Origin: Paraspadella gotoi
Lineage: Eukaryota > Chaetognatha
DNA: 64,000 bases
NCBI GenBank assembly: GCA_051294375.1
Contig: CM119263.1
Span: 392,019 to 456,018, forward strand
Reading direction: 5' to 3'
A program made the translations under genes and the position numbers. The notes beneath the pieces were generated by a model that worked only from the letters and a program-made list of their open reading frames with translations, was not told where the DNA came from and did not search any database. This document shows positions 47,601-55,972 of the stretch, piece by piece. How positions within the stretch are numbered: the first letter of the stretch is position 1; each line of letters starts with the position of its first letter.

Positions 47601-50249
47601 GTAGTTAAAAAGGTCTGACAAATAAAGTCGGAAATTTTTTTCATTATTCACGTGACTTTCTGACGTCATCGCGTTAATCCATGTATCTCGTGACCCTGAG
47701 AGAGAGAGANNNNNNNNNNGAGAGAGAGATATGAGAAAAATTACGTCCTAAAACGCATCGAATTATGATACCGACAGAAAAACTACTTCATTTAACATTC
47801 TTTCATTAGTAAATGACGAGATACGAAACTAATTTAAAAATTAACTTAGCCAATATTTCAATATCTGTAGTTAGATTGATTTTTACTGAGCTCATATATA
47901 TATATATACATACATACCATATTTCTTTCTCATTTTCACATTCAACGATTTTGTATATAAAAATTATTTCTTAAATTTTCCTATCCATCCAAGTACGCCC
48001 TTAGCTAATTTTAAAAAATCCTAATAGTAAATTATAATTATAACTGATAAACCTCGTCTCTCCACTTTTTAGTTCAACTACGCGCAATCCTACTTCAACT
48101 GGACTTCGGTGTACGAGTCCTGCGTCCCGCCGGAGAAAATGTCGGAGACGAACAAAAACAATCTGGATCTTCGATGCAGAAGTTCAGCCGCTTTGCTGAT
48201 AACCTGCATTGGTTTCACTTCTGGTCAGAAGAAATTGCTAATTTCAGTCAGTCAGTTATTGTCAGTTTTTTCCTTGATCAAAGTCGAAACGAAGACGTGT
48301 GTACACTGGACAGTAGACTAGACATTGATCAAAGATCAAAGAAATTCATTTTTGTCAATGTTTTCTCGTTTAATTTCTATAGAGGATAATATTATAATTA
48401 TTATTACCAAATTTATTTAACTTTTGGAGACGGTCACATTGACAATACCCAACTCTCGCTTTACCTTTACACAGGCGCCAGTCGGGTCGTCTTCGGTCGA
48501 CTCGCCGACCTCAGCTGGGTGAACCGCCTCCGCCTCCAACAGGCGGCGCTTGTGATGATCGGTGTCTGCGCGGCGCTCATTCCATTTATTCCTCGGACGA
48601 CTTTCTCGCCTCTGGTGGTGGTCTGCCTTTTCTTGGGTCAGTTTGGAGAAGGGAAGATAAAATAGGGTTAAAGGATTGATGTTTGGATGGCTTTAGACTG
48701 GGATTGGAACCATCCTGAGAAGACCCTATTTGCTTATTGTTCCAACTCAGTGGCAATATGGCCTGTTTATTTATTTATTGAACGAATGGAAATTGGTACA
48801 TCGGATTATCTGAGTTGGAACAATGAACAAATTAGAAAATGCTTATATTGCCTCTTACAAGTCATTACCCTTACAGGACTCTGCCAGCTTTTAATAAAGA
48901 ATCGCCTTTTAACTCTGAAAGCAATGAAGTGGTATTCGAATAAAATCGCATATATTATGGCAACAGCCGGGTTCCCTGTGATGCCCATTGAGATGGGGCA
49001 TCTCACTGTTGACTTTAGGGGCTTCCGACACTCAGTGCCACCGCCTGCCACTGGCGCAGTTACCCTAGGACGGTCGTTAGGACTGTCGATGGAAAGTAAC
49101 GATTGGGATGGTGCGTTCCCCCTCTGAGCCAATGGGATTAGCATAATGATGGTGGATGTGAGTCGGTGTGAATATACTGCTACAGTATACTGTTTTTTAC
49201 TTTCTCTTACAGTAAGGGGGAGAAACGTAAAATGTAATTGTTATGGTTTTGGGTTAAAGATCTCTGAATATCTTTTGATCGACCCCCTTACAAAAAATAT
49301 CAGGTTGAGGCGGTGTATTTCTAGATCGACTGACTGACCCCCTTACAAAAAATCTCAGGTCTCTGAATATCTTTAGATCGACTCACTGACCCCCTTGCAA
49401 AAAATTTTAGGTCTCTGAATATCTCTGGATTGACTGACTGACCCCTTTACAAAAAATCTACGGTCTCTGAATATCTTTAGATCGACTGACTGACCCCCTT
49501 GCAAAAAATCTCAAGTCTCTGAATATCTCTAGATTGACTGACTGACCCCCTTTAACAAAATCTCAGGTCTTTTCGACGGATGCTTTGTGTGTCTCCTCGG
49601 TCCAATTGTCTTCGACATCGTCGGACCTCAAAACGCGTCACACGGGATCGGCTTTTTGTTGGGCCTCCTGTCGATTCCGATGATCACTGGACCTCCTCTC
49701 GCCGGTGAGGTCGTGCTTTTCTTATCACTATCACTATCTTATCACTATCTTATCATTCCACGAGATTTCGCTGGATAATCAATCGTCATGATTGACTAAT
49801 ATTTAATAATACTAATAATAATTGAGAAATTAATAATACTAATAATAATTGAGAAATCTATCAAATACGGTTGCTTGACTTTCCAAATTTAACAATTCAT
49901 ACAAATTTCTTTTAAAACTAACTGTAATAACTTTTTATAGTAGTATTTTTTTTACAGTACATGTCTTTTAAAAATCTTAGGCTGGATTTTTGATTACACT
50001 GGAGAATACAAGATGGCGTTTTGGGTGGCGGGTGCTCCTCCTCTTCTTGGCTTTTTCCTCCTCTTTTTCGTTCGGCGCGTCACGCAGGTAAAGGATTGTA
50101 TTTAAAAAGTTTTTACCGCCAATCGCATGCAATTAGTAGTCACAGTTTAATCTTATTTTAACTAAAGAAATTGCTTTTCTCGATCCCCCGACGTTCAGTA
50201 TTACCCCAAATGTAACGCCAACCAAACGACCAACTTTGCAAATGATTAG
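37640..50249 (+). CDS. SLC16 (MCT8/MCT10-like) membrane transporter with a ~395-residue N-terminal extension
   Basis: Twelve-helix major facilitator carrier; its best-known relatives, SLC16A2/A10, move thyroid hormone and aromatic amino acids. Exons: 37640-37911, 38270-38458, 38701-38871, 39439-39553, 39645-39870, 40291-40384, 40680-40802, 41079-41224, 41363-41482, 41579-41692, 41753-41803, 41881-41960, 42046-about 42164, (gap 42289-42811), about 42814-42897, 48073-48223, 48475-48636, 49567-49704, 49981-50087, 50199-50249. Phases join wherever both ends are visible. Family marks: PDGG at residues 395-398 just before helix 1; PSLVILGHYFKRR; GYFIPYFHL after the central loop; GRLADLSW; GIGFLLGLLSIPM. 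The N-terminus is low-complexity, with Gln/His runs (exon 5) and Ala/Ser/Val-rich exons 2-3; MCT8 also has a long N-terminus, but shorter. Part of the central loop may be in the gap. An ASB gene is nested between exons 14 and 15. Start at 37640 is the first ATG in frame; 37658 is an alternative. Confidence 0.9.
38017..38100 (-). mobile_element. Partial SINE-like element, copy 3, in SLC16 intron 1
   Basis: GAATATAAGCAGTCCCTGAA through GTCCCTCTTAACTGCTTGAA matches the body of the units at 7390 and 14278 but lacks the tRNA-like head and has point differences, so it is an older, independent insertion. Confidence 0.6.
39164..39253. repeat. (TC)n microsatellite in SLC16 intron 3
   Basis: CT-rich tract with occasional CCTC interruptions. 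Confidence 0.95.
40589..40679 (+). repeat. (TC)n microsatellite forming the polypyrimidine tract of SLC16 exon 7
   Basis: About 35 CT units run almost directly into CTTTCCCCTCCAG, the acceptor of exon 7 at 40680. Confidence 0.9.
41289..41340 (-). repeat. ~55-bp dispersed element, copy 2 (inverted), in SLC16 intron 8
   Basis: The reverse complement reads TTATTAAATGAATGGATAAT then TTTTATATTGGTTGTACCAA, nearly identical to the block at 52105-52159. Confidence 0.75.
42289..42811. other. Assembly gap (523 N)
   Basis: Run of N inside the SLC16 gene, between the exon encoding the acidic central loop and the exon encoding helix 7. Its length may be an estimate, and loop-coding sequence may be missing. 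Confidence 0.99.
43283..47147 (-). CDS. Ankyrin-repeat and SOCS-box protein (ASB family), nested in the SLC16 gene
   Basis: Likely substrate receptor of an elongin BC-cullin 5 ubiquitin ligase. Exons: 47090-47147, 46036-46286, 45642-45787, 45035-45374, 44768-44921, 44368-44484, 44133-44269, 43910-44053, 43563-43826, 43283-43474; phases join, 600 residues. Ankyrin units include GWTPVMYSALNGN, KWTPLAHACYNGHVDVVRFL, GKTALHEACRQHN, PIHLATLEGDARAVEMLMEA, WPIHYAARDQ and VLLRHGADVSIPNA. Residues 450-537 form an unusual linker: a basic patch (RRLENRNAAKRKR) then poly-Asp/Ser. The last 63 residues are a SOCS box: LPLRDLCRLHTRRTIGKRMR, then LPLPERIVDYLLL (cullin-box LPLP). A second possible first exon is at 46472-46526. 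The whole gene lies in the 5.2-kb intron between SLC16 exons 14 and 15, on the opposite strand. The ASB subtype is not assigned. Confidence 0.92.
44545..44735. repeat. (TTTC)n and (ATTT)n microsatellites in an ASB intron
   Basis: CTTT tetranucleotides flank an ATTT run (about 44597-44640) in the intron between ASB exons 5 and 6. Confidence 0.95.
46472..46526 (-). CDS. Alternative first exon of the ASB gene
   Basis: Minus-strand ATG at 46526 opens MEEKTCSCFLNLSEFQSE and ends GAAG|GTAAAT at 46472, in phase 1. That is the same phase in which the upstream first exon (47090-47147) leaves, so either could join the exon at 46286. As an internal exon after the first one it would break the frame. It may therefore come from a second promoter, giving 599 rather than 600 residues with a different N-terminus. 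Confidence 0.5.
47148..48072. other. Rest of the SLC16 intron upstream of ASB, with a 10-N gap
   Basis: Would contain the ASB promoter. AT-rich, with a GA tract broken by N at 47710-47719 and a short (TA)n at 47898-47908. No further gene seen. Confidence 0.45.
48687..49140. other. Intronic segment of SLC16 with a 15-bp inverted repeat and a long chance frame
   Basis: ATTGTTCCAACTCAG at 48737-48751 is the exact inverse of CTGAGTTGGAACAAT at 48810-48824. A 146-codon + frame (48687-49127) spans it; I see no domain, and it lies wholly inside intron 16. It may be a remnant of a small transposon. Confidence 0.35.
49262..49576 (+). repeat. ~58-bp minisatellite copying the SLC16 exon 17 acceptor
   Basis: Five to six copies of GACTGACTGACCCCCTTACA then AAAAATCTCAGGTCTCTGAA then TATCTTTAGATC. 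The last copy is the true border TCTCAG|GTCTTTTCGAC at 49566/49567. Earlier copies carry ATCAG|GTTG, CTCAG|GTCT and TTTAG|GTCT, plus two with a broken AG (CTACG, CTCAA). Confidence 0.9.
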
Positions 50250-50520
50250 TGACCTTGTACAGGTGCGAGAGAAAGTTGTGAGCTACTGTGAAACAATTAT
50301 ACTTAATTATTAATTCGTCGAAATTAATTTCAGTTCTCGCGGTTCCTGCGATTTCTTCTCTGTGAAATTGGCAAAGTCAGGTACGTGATTTATTAAAACT
50401 TTATTCAAAGCCAAGGGCAAAGAACAGAAATCTTTTTAGTTTTTTTAAAATTTAGCTACATATTTATTTTTGCAGGTGCGCGAATTGGTCGAACTTCAGG
50501 AAAAAATTTAATAAAAAATG
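50250..50520 (+). other. Candidate spliced 3' UTR of the SLC16 gene
   Basis: After the stop at 50249, TTTCAG|TTCTCGCGG...AAAGTCAG|GTACGT (about 50335-50380) and TTTTTGCAG|GTGCGCG (50476) look like exon borders, followed by AATAAA at about 50510. They could be 3' UTR exons or an alternative C-terminus. Confidence 0.35.
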
Positions 50521-50809
50521 GAAAAAAAAATAGGAAAATAACTTTTAAACTCAGTTTAATGTAGACCTCACCAAGCTGACAAGGTTTAAATCACCAATGT
50601 GACCACCCAAAGCCTTATTCAAATTCCATATGTAAAGTCAAAAGCAAAAGTCGACACCGAAAGCCAAATCCATGACAGTGAAAAACAAAAGTGAATGTTG
50701 CTACATATTTTGTCAATGGAACCAAAACGGAAGAACTAACCTGGTCGTTCTTAACTCTTTATGTTCTCCCCGTCTAATCAAACAGTCGTGATAAGCTATT
50801 GTATTGTGC

Positions 50810-50813
<4 letters not shown>

Positions 50814-50874
<61 letters not shown>

Positions 50875-50945
50875 TTTTCTCTCTCTTTTCTTTCTTTCTT
50901 TCTTTCTTTCTTTTTTCTTTCTTTCTCTCTTTCTTTCTTTCTTTG
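50814..50945. repeat. (CT)n and CTTT-rich microsatellite
   Basis: A pure CT tract (about 50814-50867) continuing into CTTTCTTT repeats. It lies between the tail-to-tail SLC16 and SUGT1 genes. No gene seen from 50520 to 51669. Confidence 0.95.
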
Positions 50946-51669
50946 TTGTACCTCTATATCACAGCATGTGTGTATCTGCGAATTCACCTGGCAATCATTT
51001 GTTTTTTTTCCCACCTGTATAATTAAATTTGCAGTTTGAAACTCGGCCCTTTTACTTTCCTCACTTTTTTAAACAGTTGGTACATTTGCTGAATTTCAAT
51101 TTTTGGCTAAAAAGATAGAAAAGTAATCGTAATAGATACTTAGATCAGCTGATGTTTTCAAAGTTATGAAATGTATGGATTTTCGCATATTTTATTTTCA
51201 CATAAAAACAAGTCGCAAAATTTTTTTCCAACAAAAACATAAAATGATTCTACTCAAACACACAATAACAATTTGTACTCTTGTGCCACCAATTTCTCGT
51301 GGACAACTTGGAACCTTGTCGTTCAACGTTTGAGGAACTTGACGCGTAATCTTTCGATGCAAATGTGACACAAAAAATTGTTGATGAAATCTGAATTCTT
51401 TACATTTTAGTTTAATAAACAATTATTTAGTATATGGGTAATAATGTTAGAATCATTAAATCATTTTAGTTTACTAATGATATAATTTAAAAATTATTAA
51501 ATAACATTTCGTATTTCTGATGCTGCTATGAAGGATAAATTAAATTTTATATCACATTTTAACAATCTTCTCAAAGAACCGTCTCCCACCGCCGCACGAC
51601 TTTCTGCCGAACAAACCCTGGTTACCAAATTTGACCTCTTCCACAACCCCAAGAAGATATGAGTCCTTC

Positions 51670-53552
51670 TCAACCCCAGGAGATGTGATGCGATGCGTGT
51701 TTGGGCACCCTGACCCCGAAGCCCTCTTCCGCCCTCTTCCAAGATGTGGAGGCGACGGTCCCTTTGGATTCGATGAAGGATTTCTCGAAGGCGCGTCGCT
51801 TGTCGTCGTCGAGTTGGGCGTGGAGGGACGCGAAGAGTCGGTGAAGAAGATCGTCGATGTTGTCTGGAGGAGGAGGATCTGTGAGCGGACGAGGGAGTTG
51901 GGAATGATGAATGAATTAAAAAAAAGAGAGGCACGCTATATGAAGGTCTAAGACAGTAAATATATTAGTAAAAAAGTGTGCCAACTCAAAATATGCTAAG
52001 GATATTTCGGAGCCCGTTTTCCTCATTGTGTTTTCTCTCCAAATATCAAATTGTTTCTCCTACGCAATCAAAACAAAATCGTCACGGCGTCACGCCCATA
52101 CAGATAACTTATTTATTAAATGAATGGATAATGTTTATATTGGTTGTACCAATTTCATATAAAAAAATAACATCACCTTCTTCTTCCACTTTCCACGTCC
52201 TCAACTTGAGAGGCTCGTCCTCAGGGATTTTCCAAAAGTCGGAAACTTCTCTCCCGTTCTTCGCGTATTTAGCTTTCGTGTCGAGGTCCAGAACTTCCCA
52301 GTAGACGCCCTTCTCGTCTTTTTCCAGCTTTATCTCCACCTGGGACACAGGAAGTCTTACGGTTTAATTGTTATTCTGTTGATTTAGTGATTATTATTAA
52401 TGATTGTTAAAATTTACTTTTATAATCAGTACGAATCACCATCACACAGAATACAATCTCAACCGACCACATAAATCCGCAAACCCTTTTCTTAAGACCC
52501 ACTCTGTTCTTCATGACCACATAAATCCGCAAACCATTTCCCAAGACCCACATTGTTCTTCATGACCACATAAATCCGCAAACCCTTTCCCAAGACCCAC
52601 TTTGTTCTTCATGACCACATAAATCCACAACCACCTTCCCAAGACCCACTTTGTTCTTCATGACGTTGATGACGCTGTTCTCCGGGACAATGTTCCGCGC
52701 CAAATTGAGGAAGAGATCGTAGAAGACGTTGAAGGGCGGAATCTTCATGGAGCAGACGACGTTCTTCTCCTCGAAGAGAACGTGCACGTGTTGACGCTTC
52801 ATGTTTTTAGCCATGACGTGGATGAAGACGTGAGACTCGCTCTGGAACCTGGTTAGTGGTTAAGGGTAGGAAGGGAAGAAATTGATATATAGATATAGAT
52901 ATATAGTTATTAGTTAAATAGATATGTTACAATTATTATTATTTTATACAATTCAATGTCTCTCTCTCTCTCTCTCTCACTCTCTCTCTTTCTTTCACCC
53001 ACCAATTTCTAGTGACGCTACTGAGAGTTTTCTTAGTCTTTGCCGTGGTTAAGAGATGCTTGCAATCTCTTGCCGTCTCTACATCAGTGATCGCCAGATC
53101 CAACGCCATGTCAAAGCAATTAATTGAGTTTGTATAATTGTTGAGCTCCAAATAAGCTTTGCCTTAGAAGAGGAGGTTTTAATTATTAAAGTTTATATAT
53201 ATATACATATACAATTTTAAGCAATAAATATGCATTCAAAGTGTTATTAGCGATGCTCCCTGTTCTGTGCATCGACACTGCAGCAAGAAATGTTCTTGGC
53301 CTCACAAGCATAATGAAAAACCAATCGGCTGTCGGAAATCCTTACTTTATCCACAACCCCCAACTTACAAACTATATATTTGTATTTGTTTATCTTACCT
53401 TTAAAGTACCAAGCCAAGGCTTCCTCTTTGTCCAACTCCCAAATCCTGTTGGATAAAATTATGGCGTCATCGAATCTCTGCCTGACCAGCGCCGATTTGG
53501 TCATCGCCACCAGAGTTTCAATTGACTCGGGCTCCTCCGTCGGAGGCTCCAT
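51670..53552 (-). CDS. SUGT1: SUGT1/SGT1 co-chaperone, complete, 5 exons
   Basis: Hsp90 co-chaperone for SCF ubiquitin ligases, kinetochore assembly and NLR-type receptors. Exons: 53399-53552, 53003-53162, 52650-52848, 52177-52339, 51670-51878; phases join, 885 nt, 294 residues, somewhat shorter than human. Domains in the canonical order: TPR (residues ~1-90, WYFKGKAYLELNNYTNSINC), CS (from ~100, NWFQSESHVFIHVMAKNMKR, IVPENSVINVMKNKVEIKLEKD), then SGS (226-294, RRAFEKSFIESKGTVASTSW, ending HHISWG). The TPR-to-CS linker is very short. Intron 3 holds four copies of a 49-bp unit with the exon 3 donor. It is head-to-head with the LicD gene and tail-to-tail with SLC16. Confidence 0.97.
52105..52159 (+). 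repeat. ~55-bp dispersed element, copy 3, in SUGT1 intron 4
   Basis: AACTTATTTATTAAATGAAT then GGATAATGTTTATATTGGTT then GTACCAATTTCAT; it ends 17 bp from the exon 4 donor. Confidence 0.75.
52458..52662 (-). repeat. 49-bp minisatellite copying the SUGT1 exon 3 donor
   Basis: Four tandem copies. On the minus strand each starts ATGAAGAACAAA|GTGGGTCTTGGG, in which the first 12 bases are the exon 3 end (encoding MKNK), and continues GGGTTTGCGGATTTATGTGGTC. The copy at 52614-52662 is the real border. Later copies vary (AACAAT|GTGGGT, AACAGA|GTGGGT) but all keep GTGGGT. Confidence 0.9.
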
Positions 53553-53902
53553 TTCGATTCTTTCCTACTTTAGTTCGATTAGCTAACAATTTTAAAAATT
53601 CTGCACGAGATCCGGTGAAGATTAATTCAATTGAGCAGCGCTATTTGTCGTTCAGAGAATAAAATCATTTTTAATAACGATGGTCGGTTGCTCATTTAAA
53701 TTATATTAGATTTTTTTTTTTTAAATAAAAGAGTTATGAGAATAAAACAATAATCGCGGTGAAATATGATAACTCTGATCGGTCTTTTTTTTTTTCAATT
53801 GTCAATTTCATAAAAATGAAAGATTGCGGTATTTTTTTTTTTAACGATCAATCTGCCCTGGACTGGGAGAGAGGGGAAGAGAACGAGAGCGATAGAGAGA
53901 GC

Positions 53903-53953
<51 letters not shown>

Positions 53954-55349
53954 GAGGAGAAGAGAGAGAGAGAGAGAGAAAGAGAGCGTAACAGAGTTCT
54001 TGCGGTTCGATGTGCTTAACTTTTTATTATCGAGCCTACCGCGAAAAGAAACAAAAAGTAGAAAAAGAAAAGAAATGAAAAGAAACCTTAAAATAAAAAA
54101 AAAGAAAAAGAAAGAAAAAAAAAGAAGGAAGGGGAGATGGGAACATTTGCCTGATGAGAATTTGGACGTTTGACGCTAATTAAATTCACCTGTCTCAATC
54201 ACGTGATCAGGATCACGTGATCATCAAGCGGTGGGACTCGATGAACCCCGTTATTGGTTGAGGGAGAAAGTGCAATTGCAATAGCGTCATCGGTTGTCGT
54301 TTTAAAGACAAAAGACTGAATCAATAAAGTTCTCACAAATTGAAAGTGTGAGACAGATAGTGAGGCCGTGAGCCTCACGCGGTAAAACTATCCTGTTTAA
54401 AATCCGGTACAAGAATTATTTGGGATAAATGACTGAATAATTTCAATACTGTTAGTACCAGTTTGGTCGTGTTTCACGTATTTGCAGAATCTTTTAAAGA
54501 AATTAATATTTGACAGCAGAAATGATCATTGATTACTTCGTGTTATGATTTATAAATATCTATATGCTTTTATTATTTTATTAAGGTACTGATTTTAATG
54601 ACGAACCAAGCAAGTTGGTTTAGGAACTCTTTTACAGCTTGAACCAAGCATACGAACTCAAACAAGCACCGCCAAGAAGCCGGCGCAGAGGCACGTGGCG
54701 AAATAAACTAAATTCGGGCCAAAACGATTAATCGCCACAGAACTACAAATCGGTTAGCTTTTTTCCTTTAGCCTAACCTGAGGATCATAAGAGCAGTATG
54801 TAACTATCTGTTGCGCTCTTAGGAAATCTTTTCAATGTTAATAGGCTATTCCAGGCCTTAAGCGTAGCCCTTGTCGCACTTACTTTTCACGGTTAACCTT
54901 ACGTCGACATATCGAGTAGCTAGGCCTGCTTGCAGCATACCTCAGCCGTTTTAAATATTTTGAAGATCATAGGAATCATTTGCAAAAGCCAATATCTCTG
55001 AGTCGCCGAGAGAGAAAGTCCGGCGCCTTTGTCGATCGTTGGCCCTGAATAACGAATGTTACGCTTTGGCGATATCATCCGTAACGTTACTAAAAAGCAA
55101 TTATTTAAAATATGACTTTAGTTTAAAAAAATTATTGAAAAAGAAACAAAAAAAATACAAACGTCTTTTATTACCATGTGGAAAAATGTAAGTACATAAT
55201 GCAAGAAATCAACGTCAAGGGGATAAATTGAACTTTCAAGGCTTCAGTTATTTTATAGTGGACGAATTAAAAAGTATTATAAAAGTAAATCAAAGATAAA
55301 TTATAAAACATCATCAAAAGTTTTGACAAAACCAACTCTTCGCCCGCAG
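53553..55349. promoter_or_regulatory. 5' region between SUGT1 and the LicD-family gene
   Basis: No coding exon identified. It includes a GA-rich tract (53893-53990), an A/G-rich stretch (54040-54130) and two closely spaced TCACGTGA palindromes (54199-54206 and 54213-54220), which are perfect E-boxes. Which gene they would serve is unknown. Confidence 0.4.
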
Positions 55350-55475
55350 CTAAAGAAGAGCGGCATTTTCTCCTTTCTCCATCATCTTCGCAAACCCGTT
55401 CTCCTCTGCGTTCTCCTTTTCGTTCTCCGCGTTCTTCTCAAATACGAATTCTCGGTTTTGTACTCGTTTTCGCAG
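55350..55475 (+). CDS. Candidate upstream exon with a hydrophobic segment
   Basis: Bounded by CCCGCAG| and TTTTCGCAG|GTAAGT, 126 nt, open in phase 0 as LKKSGIFSFLHHLRKPVLLC then VLLFVLRVLLKYEF, which would make a signal anchor. It does not join the exon at 55973 in phase: that one needs two bases carried over. It may belong to another isoform, may be an alternative first exon, or the sequence may have a one-base error. Confidence 0.3.
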
Positions 55476-55972
55476 GTAAGTTCTTGGTGGCACTTGTAGT
55501 CGCTTTTTTTTCTTGGTCTACCCGTTTGTACCCCTCATCCCGTCCCAACAAGAAAATCTCTTTCCACGGTAACAAGATAAAGAAAAGAAACAAATATTTC
55601 ATATTCTCTCTCGGCTTTGCTTGGGCGACTACGATCTACATTGTCGGCTCGATCGCTCGTGGGCTCGGGAAATTCAATTTGGTAGCGTAAGGAGGGGTTT
55701 GTATCGGTTTGTTTACAAGCGAATAAGGCGATAACTGGCCTGAACATTGATATCCGTGACTGCTTTGCCAACCCTTGCCAGAAATGGAACGGGTCCCGTG
55801 CTTGGAACGAGGCTTGTGGGTTTTCCAGTCCCTCAAGGCTGCTTAACAGTGTTCTCACGCTTCCAGTAAGGTAAATACCCAGGGCGATTGAGAATATAGT
55901 GTCTGTTAGCGATGTGAACTGTGCGCTACAAGCCTTGGCCTAAAGTCATGTGAGATAAAACCTCTATTCCAG

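Noticed and set aside
48687-49127. 146-codon frame as a separate gene or retroposed copy
   Set aside because: It lies wholly inside an SLC16 intron, has no recognisable domain or splice context, and contains a short inverted repeat instead.
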